A stretch of 10,309 nucleotides of DNA from Actinomycetota bacterium (GTDB lineage: Bacteria > Actinomycetota > Actinomycetes > S36-B12 > UBA10799), in the NCBI GenBank assembly GCA_030837395.1, contig JAUPKO010000317.1:1-10309 (forward strand). Direction: 5' to 3'. The notes beneath the pieces are model-generated. The model was not told the DNA's origin and did not search any database. It saw only the letters and a list, made by a program, of their open reading frames with translations. This document shows, one piece after another, positions 1 through 6,894 of this stretch. The first letter of the stretch is position 1. Each line of letters starts with the position of its first letter. Position numbers and translations under genes: made by a program.

Positions 1-810
1 GCGCCGAGCGGCCTGCGGGCGGCGTGGGCACAGCGCTGGAGCGTCGCCCCCGCGGGTCGCGCCGCGGGGCCGCTGGAGTTACGCACGCGGGGTGTCGTGG
101 TGGCCATGGTGGGCACCGACGGCTCGGGCAAGTCCACGGTCGCGCGGCAACTCGCCGAGCGGCTCGAGGTGTTGGGCTACGACACAGCCGAGGCCTACTT
201 CGGCATGGCTCGGGGCAACCTGCCCGGAGTCGACCTCGCCCGCAAAGTGCTGGGCATCGCCCCCGAGCCGGACCGCACCGAGGCGACGCAGGCCCAGCCG
301 GACAGCACCGAGCCGGCGCAGGCCGGCCCGACGCAGAACGGTCCGACGCAGATCGAGGGAGTTGACTCCGAGGAGCTCGCCTACCCGCTCGTGCGCCGGG
401 TGGCGGCCTGGTTCTATGCCGCCGAGTACGCCTGGCGCTACACCCGGCATGTCGCACCGGCCGTGCGTCGACGCGAGGTTGTGATCTGCGATCGCTACGT
501 CTACGACCTTCGGGATTCGCCGTGGCCGGGGTCGCCGGCGGCCCGGTTCGCCCAGCGGATCGTCCCGCCGCCGGATGTGCTGGTGCTGCCTGACGCCCCA
601 GCCGAGTTGATCCATGCCCGAAAGCCGGAGCGTTCCCTGGCCGGCCAGGCCGCGCAGCAGAAGGCCTTCCGGGAACTCCTCGCCGAGCAACCCGCGCGTT
701 GCGCCGAATTGATCCTGGACACGTCGGGGGCCGACCCGGACGCCGTCGCCCCAGTGGTGGCCGCGGTGGTCCAGGCCAGTCACCATGCCCGGCGGTCGCC
801 GCGCCGATGA
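1..810 (+). CDS. Thymidylate-kinase-like P-loop kinase (5' end outside window)
   Basis: The reading frame is open from base 1 to the TGA at 808-810, and 29 of the first 33 codons end in G or C, so the gene very likely starts upstream of the window. GTG at 97 is the first plausible start inside it, but it would cut into the first beta strand before the P-loop. The Walker A motif GTDGSGKST lies at 112-138. A DRYVYD motif at 490-507 matches the DR(Y/F) motif of thymidylate kinases. A hydrophobic strand followed by ARKPERS (about 580-636) resembles the strand and LID region of that family. By homology it phosphorylates a nucleotide or similar small substrate in the cytoplasm. Copies next to glycosyltransferases are often polysaccharide-cluster kinases of unknown substrate, so a housekeeping dTMP kinase role is not assumed. 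A Pro/Thr/Gln-rich insertion (about 265-357) separates the P-loop half from the DRY half. The gene overlaps the next one by ATGA. Confidence 0.75.
   Translation, partial: APSGLRAAWAQRWSVAPAGRAAGPLELRTRGVVVAMVGTDGSGKSTVARQLAERLEVLGYDTAEAYFGMARGNLPGVDLARKVLGIAPEPDRTEATQAQPDSTEPAQAGPTQNGPTQIEGVDSEELAYPLVRRVAAWFYAAEYAWRYTRHVAPAVRRREVVICDRYVYDLRDSPWPGSPAARFAQRIVPPPDVLVLPDAPAELIHARKPERSLAGQAAQQKAFRELLAEQPARCAELILDTSGADPDAVAPVVAAVVQASHHARRSPRR
267..356 (+). repeat. In-frame tandem repeats coding a Pro/Thr/Gln-rich insertion
   Basis: Two imperfect 30-base units (267-296 and 297-326) code for a 10-residue period of the form PD(R/S)TE-x-x-QA. They are followed by two 15-base units (about 324-353) coding GPTQN and GPTQI. 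The encoded stretch is low-complexity and probably a flexible loop inside the kinase. Its in-frame multiples of 15 and 30 suggest growth by slippage. Confidence 0.6.
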
Positions 811-2903
811 TCTACTCCCGCCGGGGGACTCGCCTGATGGTGGAGTCGACCCTGCTCGGGACTTTCATCGGCCTGTTGGTCGTGCTGCCGTGGGCCTTCG
901 GCGGCTATCTGCTGCTGTTGGACTGGGTGAGCGGGCCCAATCAATCGCTCACCCCGGGGGTCTACGGGCTGTCCGGCTCGGCGCTGGACGCGATGCCGTT
1001 CCGGATCGCCACCCAGACCCTGCGTGCCCTCGTCGGCCCGGCTGTGACGGCGTGGTTGATGATCGGCCTGTTCTTCCCGATCGGCGCCGGCGGCATCGCG
1101 GCGGCCACCCGCGGCAGTCGCTGGCGGGTCTACCCGGCGGTGCTGCTGTTCCTGTGCAACCCGTTCGTCGTCGATCGGATCCGCGCCGGTCACGTGTCGA
1201 CGCTGCTCTGTCTGGCCCTGCTGCCGTGGATCTTCACCGCTTCGGCGCATGCCCGCAAACAGAACAAACTCTTCGCCGTCCGTCCCGCGCTCTGGTACGC
1301 CCTGGCGATGGCCATCAGCCCGCACGCCGCCTGGCTCGGTGCCACCATCATCGTGGCGGTCTGGCTGCTGCCGCGGCCCACCTGGCGCGGCCTGGTGCGG
1401 GCCGTGTTCGCCATCGTGATGGCCGGTGCGGTCTACACCTACGCGCTGGTCGTGTGGCTCACGGGCAGTCGCACGCTCAATGTCACACAGGCCGACCTGG
1501 ACGCGTACGCCACATGGTCGGGTTGGGGCGGCACTGGGCTGACGGTGATGTCGCTGCGGGGCTTCTGGCGCAGTGATGTCCCGGGGTGGGATCCCTGGCA
1601 GGGGGTGTGGTTCGCGCTGCCGCTGTTGCTGGCGATGCTGGCCCTGGTGTTCGTCGGCCTAGCCCTTCGCGTCGTCGACGACCCCCTGCGCGGCGCCCCG
1701 ATGGTGGCCCTCACCGTGGTCGGGCTGCTCCTCGGGGCCGGTGTGAGCGGGCCGATCAGCGGCTTCTACCGCTGGGCTTTCGACACGCTGCCGTTGTTCG
1801 AGGCCATGCGAGAACAACAGAAGTGGCTCGCGCTGGCGGTCATGGGTTACGCGGTGGGGTTCGGTGCGGCAGTGGAGGCCATCGCCCTGCGCGGAGCGCG
1901 TGCCCCGGAGGATGCGCCGGCCCAAACCCCCCGCACGCTCTGGTTGCGCCCTACTGCCATCGGTTGCGCCCTGCTGCCGCTGGCGATCGCGCCCACCTTG
2001 TTCTGGGGGCTCGGCAGCACCATCCGCACGAGCGAGTATCCAGAGTCGTGGTCCCGCGCCGAGCAGGTGATGGGCGGCGGTCAGGGGCTGGTGCTGTTCC
2101 TGCCCTGGCACGCCTACCAGCCTTTCGACTTCACGGCCGACCGGACGATCGCCACCCCTGGCGGGGCCTTCTTCGACCGGCCCGTGCTGGCCAGCGATGC
2201 TGTGCAACTGCCCGGGTTGGAGACCGACTCGACGTCGTTGCGCACGGCCTACGTGGACCGTCTGGTGGCCGCTGGCGGCACCGGCGGCTTCGCGCGGATG
2301 GTGGCGCCGTTGGGGGTCGAGTACGTGGTGGTGGCCAAGACCGATCTGGCGCAGGACTACTCCTGGCTGGCCGCCGAACCGGACCTGCAGCGCATCGATG
2401 TGGGCCCGGAGATGGATCTGTACCGGGTGCTGGCCACCGGCACCGGGCGGGTGGAGTCCGGGCGCACCATGGTCTACGAGGAGGCGCTGGCGGCGGCCGC
2501 GGCGGGCGCACTGGGCACGGAGGCCGTGCTGGCTCCACAGCGTCCGGCCGTGACCGGGCCGAGCAGTCAGGCCGCTGGCGGGTTAACGAAGGAGTCCCCG
2601 ACTACGTGGGCGCTCGCCCCGGGTGATCCCGGGTGGGTGGTGGTGCCCGAGGAGTGGTCCGATAGTTGGCAGTTGGATGGTGAGGCGGGCCGGCCGACCG
2701 TAGCGGGCACCATCGCCTTCGACGCCGGCCCCGCGGCGGGCACGGTGGAGTTCACCACGTGGCGGCTGCTGCGACCCGCGCTGGCGGTCTCGGTCTTGGC
2801 GCTGCTGGGGTTGATCGCGGCTGGGGTGCTCGAACACCGCAGGGACGCAGATCTGCTGCTGCCGCAGTGGGGGCCGCTCAACTTCGGCCACGATGCGGGT
2901 TAG
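807..2903 (+). CDS. Large multi-pass membrane protein, GT-C/YfhO-like, putative envelope glycosyltransferase
   Basis: The protein has 698 residues from ATG 807, which overlaps the stop of the kinase gene (ATGA) and suggests coupled translation. ATG 837, with GGGGGA eight bases upstream, is an alternative (688 residues). About ten membrane segments are seen near residues 16-39, 77-99, 107-123, 129-147, 163-188, 196-218, 266-287, 298-318, 339-361 and 383-403. An outer domain follows (about 404-655), then one last segment (656-675). An Asp directly after the first segment (residue 39), NPFVVDRIRAGH (118-129), REQQKW (335-340) and LGVEYVVV (502-509) resemble large GT-C, YfhO and arabinosyltransferase-like membrane proteins. 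Such proteins transfer sugars from polyprenyl carriers outside the membrane. The donor, the acceptor and even catalytic activity are inference here. Neighbouring glycosyltransferases support a polysaccharide role. The overall architecture is seen with confidence, the family name less so. Confidence 0.8.
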   Translation: MIYSRRGTRLMVESTLLGTFIGLLVVLPWAFGGYLLLLDWVSGPNQSLTPGVYGLSGSALDAMPFRIATQTLRALVGPAVTAWLMIGLFFPIGAGGIAAATRGSRWRVYPAVLLFLCNPFVVDRIRAGHVSTLLCLALLPWIFTASAHARKQNKLFAVRPALWYALAMAISPHAAWLGATIIVAVWLLPRPTWRGLVRAVFAIVMAGAVYTYALVVWLTGSRTLNVTQADLDAYATWSGWGGTGLTVMSLRGFWRSDVPGWDPWQGVWFALPLLLAMLALVFVGLALRVVDDPLRGAPMVALTVVGLLLGAGVSGPISGFYRWAFDTLPLFEAMREQQKWLALAVMGYAVGFGAAVEAIALRGARAPEDAPAQTPRTLWLRPTAIGCALLPLAIAPTLFWGLGSTIRTSEYPESWSRAEQVMGGGQGLVLFLPWHAYQPFDFTADRTIATPGGAFFDRPVLASDAVQLPGLETDSTSLRTAYVDRLVAAGGTGGFARMVAPLGVEYVVVAKTDLAQDYSWLAAEPDLQRIDVGPEMDLYRVLATGTGRVESGRTMVYEEALAAAAAGALGTEAVLAPQRPAVTGPSSQAAGGLTKESPTTWALAPGDPGWVVVPEEWSDSWQLDGEAGRPTVAGTIAFDAGPAAGTVEFTTWRLLRPALAVSVLALLGLIAAGVLEHRRDADLLLPQWGPLNFGHDAG

Positions 2904-2904
2904 C

Positions 2905-2919
2905 GGCGGACCCCGCCTT
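2905..2919 (+). terminator. Short GC hairpin after the membrane protein gene, possible terminator
   Basis: A five-base-pair stem GGCGG/CCGCC with a three-base loop begins two bases after the TAG at 2901-2903 and is followed by TT only. It could end or weaken transcription before the separate promoter of the next gene. There is no U tract, so this is tentative. Confidence 0.3.
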
Positions 2920-2954
2920 AGCCGCCTGATCCGGCACCGAGGGGCCGACGCTCC

Positions 2955-2960
2955 TAGGAT
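2955..2960 (+). promoter_or_regulatory. Candidate -10 element of a leaderless transcript
   Basis: TAGGAT fits the actinobacterial TANNNT -10 pattern and ends six bases before the GTG at 2967. Transcription would therefore begin at or next to the start codon. There is no Shine-Dalgarno sequence in front of that GTG, which agrees with a leaderless mRNA. No good -35 box is seen; CCGGCA at 2931-2936 is weak. Confidence 0.45.
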
Positions 2961-2966
2961 GGTCCC

Positions 2967-3635
2967 GTGAAGGGTGTCCGGGCAATCGTGCAGGGCATTC
3001 TGGCGTGGCTTCACGCGGTGGTCGTCTGGCCCTTCCGGCAGGCGGACCGCGTCCTGGAAGGTGCCCTGCGGCTGTTGGCCAGGGTGGTCGCTGCCCTGCG
3101 GCGACTGGTGGGGCGAATGCTCGCGCCGATTCGGCGGTTGTGGATCGCAGTGACCGCGCCGGTGCGTCGATTGTGGGCCAAGGTGACCGCTCCCGTGCGG
3201 CGGTTGCTGGCCCGCGCCGTGGCGGGCGGGCGGCGGTTGCTGGCCAAACTGATCGCCCCGCTGCGCCCGATCGGGCGGGCGATCTGGAAGGTCGTCGGCA
3301 TCACCGCCGCCCTGTTCGGAGGGCTGTTCGAGGTGCTGTGGCGAGCGCTGCTGCTGATCGCCGGCCTTTCGATGCCGATCGGTGGAATCCTTCTCGCGTT
3401 GGGTCTGGACGACACCTCCGAGGCCCTGGTCACGGCCGCCTATTTCATCGGCATCCTCGCAGTTCCCACGTGGCTCGCCACCCGCGTGCTCGCTCGTATC
3501 CGCCCACCCGGCAAGGTGCGCCTGCGCCGCCGCCGGACCGCCCTAGAACGGAGCCCAGAAGATGAAGATCTCAGCGGTCGTACCCACCAAGAATTCCATC
3601 CGCACGATCTCGTCCTGCCTGGAGAGCCTGCGTAA
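2967..3635 (+). CDS. Small membrane protein with 11-residue amphipathic repeats, unknown function
   Basis: This gene codes for 222 residues; I do not recognise a family. Residues about 20-107 form a run of 11-residue units of the form A-P-hydrophobic-R-R-L-(W/L)-A-(R/K)-x-x. An Arg recurs exactly every 11 residues at positions 24, 35, 46, 57, 68, 79 and 90. Such hendecads usually make long amphipathic helices that lie on membranes (as in perilipins and synucleins) or coil together. Two or three hydrophobic segments follow (about 111-147 and 155-175), then a very basic stretch (RLRRRR near 187-192) and an acidic, polar tail. The likely place is the inner membrane face. Start GTG 2967 is supported by the candidate -10 just upstream. 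The last 74 bases overlap the GT2 gene, which is unusual. In the other frame a TAG at 3544-3546 would end the gene just before it, so a frameshift in the GCC-rich stretch near 3520-3540 is possible. Confidence 0.65.
   Translation: MKGVRAIVQGILAWLHAVVVWPFRQADRVLEGALRLLARVVAALRRLVGRMLAPIRRLWIAVTAPVRRLWAKVTAPVRRLLARAVAGGRRLLAKLIAPLRPIGRAIWKVVGITAALFGGLFEVLWRALLLIAGLSMPIGGILLALGLDDTSEALVTAAYFIGILAVPTWLATRVLARIRPPGKVRLRRRRTALERSPEDEDLSGRTHQEFHPHDLVLPGEPA
3090..3287 (+). repeat. 33-base tandem repeats coding 11-residue helix units
   Basis: Six consecutive 33-base units start at 3090, 3123, 3156, 3189, 3222 and 3255. The units at 3123-3254 are the most alike. Each carries a pair of Arg codons followed by a Leu codon, except the last unit, which has Arg-Pro. 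More diverged units extend the same spacing back to about 3024. The repeat is kept in frame, and the match is clearer in the protein than in the DNA. Confidence 0.75.
3550..3553 (+). promoter_or_regulatory. Ribosome binding site fixing the GT2 start
   Basis: GGAG lies eight bases before ATG 3562. This supports the start although it sits inside the 3' end of the preceding reading frame. Confidence 0.65.
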
Positions 3636-4377
3636 CCAGCAGGACGCCGACGTCGAGGTGATCGTCGTGGACAACAAGTCCAACGACGGCACCGACGAGG
3701 TGGGCCGGGCGATGGCGGACATCTTCATCAGCGCCGGGCCGGAGCGCAGTGCCCAACGCAATCGCGGCTTCGAGGCTGGCACCGGCGACATCGTGTTCTT
3801 CATCGACTCCGACATGGTGCTTGAGCCTCGCGTCTGCGCGGACATCGTCGAGGTGTTCACCAATCGGCCGGAGGTGGGGGCGGTGATCGTGCCTGAACGC
3901 TCGTTCGGCGAGGGCTTCCTGGCCTCGTGCCGGGAGTTGGAGAAGAGCCTCTACGTGGGCGACGACGACGTGGAGGCCGCACGGGCCTTCCCGATGGACG
4001 TGTTCCGTGAGATCGGCGGCTGGGACGAGACCCTCACCGCCGCCGAGGACTGGGACCTCTCTGACCGCACCCGGGCCCTGGGCATCCAGTTCGCCCGCAT
4101 CAACTCGTGGATCTGGCACGACGAGGGGCGCATCTCACTGGTGGCGCAGTACAAGAAGAAGCAGTACTACGGCCGGTGGGTGGCTGAGTATCTGCAACGC
4201 CACCCCGAGGCTAAGGGGCACATCTCGCGCCCCGGAGTCCTGTCGCACACCCCGACCCTGGCGCGCCACCCGGTGAAAACCTCCGGCATGGTGGTGCTCA
4301 AGGCGTTCGAGGTGGCGGGCCTGGCCAAGGGCATGCGCAATTACACCAAATCTGAGAAGGCGAAGGCCCCCGCGTGA
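3562..4377 (+). CDS. Family 2 (GT-A) glycosyltransferase
   Basis: The protein has 271 residues and is a cytoplasmic enzyme that transfers a sugar from a nucleotide donor, probably onto a lipid-linked glycan. The N-terminus SAVVPTKNS begins the nucleotide-binding fold, and VIVVDNKSNDGT (33-44) is the second strand. RSAQRNRGFEAGTGD (62-76) precedes the metal-binding D-x-D as IDSDM (DSD at 82-84). The presumed base region is AAEDWDLS (160-167), followed by WIWHDEG (183-189) and an aromatic/Lys-rich stretch (about 194-210). No membrane segment is evident. Start ATG 3562 has GGAG at good spacing. The 3' end overlaps the following GT4 gene by four bases (GTGA), so the two are probably translated together. 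Substrates cannot be read from sequence. Confidence 0.9.
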   Translation: MKISAVVPTKNSIRTISSCLESLRNQQDADVEVIVVDNKSNDGTDEVGRAMADIFISAGPERSAQRNRGFEAGTGDIVFFIDSDMVLEPRVCADIVEVFTNRPEVGAVIVPERSFGEGFLASCRELEKSLYVGDDDVEAARAFPMDVFREIGGWDETLTAAEDWDLSDRTRALGIQFARINSWIWHDEGRISLVAQYKKKQYYGRWVAEYLQRHPEAKGHISRPGVLSHTPTLARHPVKTSGMVVLKAFEVAGLAKGMRNYTKSEKAKAPA

Positions 4378-5513
4378 GCCCACGCATCTCGCACGTCATA
4401 GCCGAGTTCTCTCGGCGCGAGGCCATGGGCCGCACCGTATTCGAGACCGCCACCCGGGTGCCCGGGGTGCACAGCATCGTGGCGGCCCACGTGCACGACA
4501 CCTCTGATGCCTTCGCCGACGCGGTGGCCCTCGGCGGTCAGATGGAGACGTTCCCGCTGGGCCGTTCCGAGGCCCTGGCCGGGGCGTTGGCCGCGCAACG
4601 GCCGGACCTGGTGCATGTGCACGGCGGTGCGCTGGCGCCGCTGTTGGTGGCCGGCAGCGCGGTGCGCGACTACCGCAGTGTGGTGACGATCTACGCCTGG
4701 CCGCGGATGCCCAACCCGAGGCGGCTGCGGCAGGCCGGGGTGCGGGCGGCGGTGGACTCCAACGTCCTGCGCCCGCGGGTGCTGGCCACCAGCGTGCTGC
4801 CCGGTCCGGTGGCGGCCGTGGCCCTGCGCCGGGCCGGGGTGCGGGCCGTGCTCTCGCCTGATCCGCGGGTGCTGGCCAAACTGGCCGGGCGGTTGTCGGT
4901 GCCGCTGCATCGCATGGGTTCGGGCGCTCCGGAGTCAGAGTTGCGTGCCGCGTGGGATGGCGAGGCGCCGGTGGTGCTGTTCGTCGGCCGGGCCGAGACG
5001 GTCCGGGGGGTCGACACGCTCATCGAGGCGTTCCCGCGGGTGCGGGCCGCGGTCCCCGGGGCTCGATTGCGGCTGCTGCTGCTGCCCCGACCAGAACTCG
5101 ACGCCATCGCCGCACAGGCGGCCGCGCTGGGGGATGCGGTGGAGATCAGCACCGAACCCATCGCCGACGTGCTGGCCGCCATGGCGTCGGCACAGGTGGG
5201 CACGTGGCCGTTCAAGTTCGACTACACAACGTCGCCACCGGCCATGGCCGTTGCCGAGGCGCTCAGCGTGGGGCTGCCGGTGGTAAGCACCTCGGTGGCG
5301 TGTGTCGATGCAGTCCTGGGTGAGGGTGCCCCTGCCCTCACGGTGCCGGCGCAGGACCCGCAGGCGTTGGCCGATGCGCTGATCCGCCTGCTGCGGGACC
5401 GGCCGCTGTGGCAGAGGTACGCCGCCGAGTCGCCGGAGTTCGTGCGGTCCCGGTTGGGGTGGGACCAGATGGCCGCCGTCACCGAGGCCGCCTACGACGA
5501 GGCGCTGCGCTGA
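4374..5513 (+). CDS. Family 4-like (GT-B) glycosyltransferase
   Basis: The protein has 379 residues from GTG 4374, overlapping the GT2 stop. The N-terminal half is a diverged acceptor domain (HVIAEFSRREAMGRT, then DLVHVHGG at 78-85). The C-terminal donor domain begins at PVVLFVGRAETVRGVDTLIEAF (199-220) and ends in a helix with LGWDQMA (361-367), as in GT4 retaining enzymes. The usual E-x7-E pair is altered: Glu 295 in VAEALSVGLPVV is kept, but the position eight residues earlier is Ser 287, and the usual Lys in the KG-x-D motif is Arg 211. These changes are tolerated in some GT4 lineages, so activity remains likely but the donor may be atypical. It probably works with the GT2 enzyme in one glycan pathway. 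The end of the gene faces a convergent gene 33 bases away. Confidence 0.87.
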   Translation: MSPRISHVIAEFSRREAMGRTVFETATRVPGVHSIVAAHVHDTSDAFADAVALGGQMETFPLGRSEALAGALAAQRPDLVHVHGGALAPLLVAGSAVRDYRSVVTIYAWPRMPNPRRLRQAGVRAAVDSNVLRPRVLATSVLPGPVAAVALRRAGVRAVLSPDPRVLAKLAGRLSVPLHRMGSGAPESELRAAWDGEAPVVLFVGRAETVRGVDTLIEAFPRVRAAVPGARLRLLLLPRPELDAIAAQAAALGDAVEISTEPIADVLAAMASAQVGTWPFKFDYTTSPPAMAVAEALSVGLPVVSTSVACVDAVLGEGAPALTVPAQDPQALADALIRLLRDRPLWQRYAAESPEFVRSRLGWDQMAAVTEAAYDEALR

Positions 5514-5546
5514 CGCTGGCGCCCCACGGCAGCCACCGGCTCGTCC

Positions 5547-6806
5547 TCAGCGGGAGTCCGATGATGGGGCCGCCCGCTCGTCGTCGGGCCCGGCGACGGT
5601 GGCTGCTGCCGGTAAGAACCGCTGCAGCACCGGGGCCAGACTCTGGCGCGAAAACGGCTTGGTCACGAAGTCGTCCATACCGGCCATCAGCGCCTCCTCC
5701 CGGGCGCCCGCGATGGCGTGCGCGGTGAGGGCCACGATGGGCAGTTCCGCAGCTTCCGCGCCGGCCTCACCCGCGCGGATCCGGGACACCGTGGCGAGGC
5801 CGTCGAGGTCCGGCATGCGCACATCCATGAGAATCAGCCCGTAGTCGCACTCGCTGACAGCGGCCAGCGCGGCCCGCCCGCCGTCGGCCACGTCCACCTC
5901 GTAGCCCATGGACTGCACGATGGCTTGGCCGAGGTTGCGGATCACCGCGGTGTCGTCGACCAGCAGCACCCGTTCGCCGTGGCCGTGCCGGTTCGCCGAG
6001 GTGGGCGTGGCCGGAATCGACAGGCTGATGCGGGCCTCCTCCGGGATCCTGGCGATCCGCCCCTGGACCGCCGTCACCGCTTGCTCAACCAGGGCCCATC
6101 CGCCGGAAGCGATCGGTGCTGCGAAGCCGGTGACGTCAACGAGCAGGGCCGAGCCGTGCAGCGAGATGGCGACGCGCACCCGCCCCGGATCCGGCAGCAG
6201 CATGAACTCGGCGAACAGGGCGTCCACGACTCGCAGGAACCCTGCCTTCTGGATCAGCACCTCCTGCTCCAGCGATGGGTCGAGCTGCACCTGCACGCTG
6301 CTGCGGTCGTCGTTGAACAGTCGGGCGTAGGCGGTCAGCGCGTGGGTGAGGACCTCCGGGATGCGAGAGGCCACCGGGTGCAAGTTGGCGTAGTCCGGCG
6401 GTTGGGCCAGCAGCAGCAACTCGTCCAATCGGTCCAGCAATTCCTTGGTGCTCAGCTCGATGGTGTCGATCAAAGCGGCGGAGGCCTCGGTGGTGGGCTG
6501 GTCGCGCAGTTGATCGACGGCGGCGAGGACACCGTGAATGGGCGTGCGCAGGTCGTGGCTGATTGCGGCGAAAAAGGCGGTGCGGGCACGATCGGCGGCC
6601 ACGGCGGCATTGCGGGCCTGCACGAGTTCGGCGGTTGGCGAGGACGTGTCCGACGCACCAGCGGCCACCGACGACTGTGACCGGCTCCGGCCAGCAGCCT
6701 TGGCTGCGGGGCCAGCGGAGCCGGCGGCGGGCGCAGAATGGATCAGGGGCACGTTGTCGCTTTCGACTGGGGGAGCAGATTGCCGGGATGAGGTGCCGTT
6801 GAACAC
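5547..6806 (-). CDS. Hybrid histidine-kinase-like protein with degenerate ATPase domain and receiver
   Basis: The protein has 419 residues, is soluble and has no membrane segment or sensor domain. Residues 1-58 are Ser/Ala-rich and probably disordered. A helix leads into SHDLRTP (83-89) with phospho-acceptor His 84, a classic HisKA dimerisation region. Residues about 145-267 sit where the catalytic ATPase domain belongs, but its key boxes are lost. The N-box region reads VVDALFAEFML without Asn, the DTGIGI box reads VTGFAAP with the Asp gone, and the GLGL box is absent. The receiver domain (278-398) looks complete: acidic pair Asp 284-285, phospho-acceptor Asp 328 in LMDVRMP, Thr 361 and Lys 383. 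It may therefore receive or relay phosphate rather than make it. Start GTG 6804-6806 has no Shine-Dalgarno sequence; GTG at 6750-6752 is a possible shorter start. It is divergent from the beta-helix gene and convergent with the GT4 gene. Confidence 0.88.
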   Translation of the reverse strand: MFNGTSSRQSAPPVESDNVPLIHSAPAAGSAGPAAKAAGRSRSQSSVAAGASDTSSPTAELVQARNAAVAADRARTAFFAAISHDLRTPIHGVLAAVDQLRDQPTTEASAALIDTIELSTKELLDRLDELLLLAQPPDYANLHPVASRIPEVLTHALTAYARLFNDDRSSVQVQLDPSLEQEVLIQKAGFLRVVDALFAEFMLLPDPGRVRVAISLHGSALLVDVTGFAAPIASGGWALVEQAVTAVQGRIARIPEEARISLSIPATPTSANRHGHGERVLLVDDTAVIRNLGQAIVQSMGYEVDVADGGRAALAAVSECDYGLILMDVRMPDLDGLATVSRIRAGEAGAEAAELPIVALTAHAIAGAREEALMAGMDDFVTKPFSRQSLAPVLQRFLPAAATVAGPDDERAAPSSDSR

Positions 6807-6854
6807 TCAAGCGTTGCGCGCACAGGCAGGGCAGGTCTAGGCAAGTCGCGGTAT

Positions 6855-6893
6855 CTTGCGCGGATCATGCGAAGAACTTGAGACGCTCTTGAG
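6855..6893 (+). promoter_or_regulatory. Four direct six-base sites at exact 11-base spacing, candidate response-regulator operator
   Basis: CTTGCG (6855), CATGCG (6866), CTTGAG (6877) and CTTGAG (6888) repeat every 11 bases with unrelated five-base spacers. OmpR/PhoB-family regulators bind such direct repeats one helix turn apart, and a regulator of that family is encoded at 8319-9011. An inverted copy (CTCAAG, 6806-6811) touches the start codon of the divergent hybrid kinase gene. The link to the regulator is inference. Confidence 0.5.
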
Positions 6894-6894
6894 G

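Noticed and set aside
79..786. Long open frame on the minus strand opposite the kinase gene
   Set aside because: It is a GC-rich antisense shadow, rich in Arg, Gly and His, with no recognisable domain. The plus strand has clear kinase motifs.
2583..2585. Rare TTA leucine codon in the membrane protein gene (another at 79-81)
   Set aside because: TTA-based control is known from Streptomyces, but two isolated codons in an unidentified genus do not support a regulatory claim.
1586..2626. Long second plus-strand frame inside the membrane protein gene
   Set aside because: It is Arg/Gly/Ala-rich with no motif, while the overlapping frame has membrane segments and family-like motifs.
3011..3433. 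Minus-strand frame opposite the repeat protein, itself showing an 11-residue period with Asn-Arg-Arg
   Set aside because: The period is inherited from the 33-base DNA repeat. The plus-strand reading gives an amphipathic, membrane-compatible protein with a plausible promoter; the minus-strand one does not.
4351..4367. Sixteen-base match between the end of the GT2 gene and 9723-9738 in the GT4 gene
   Set aside because: Both code for a Glu-Lys-Ala-Lys-Ala stretch with the preferred codons, so chance and codon bias explain it.
5508..5552. CGCTGA and TCAGCG inverted repeat spanning both convergent stop codons
   Set aside because: It has only six pairs with a 33-base gap and no convincing inner stem, so it was not called a bidirectional terminator.
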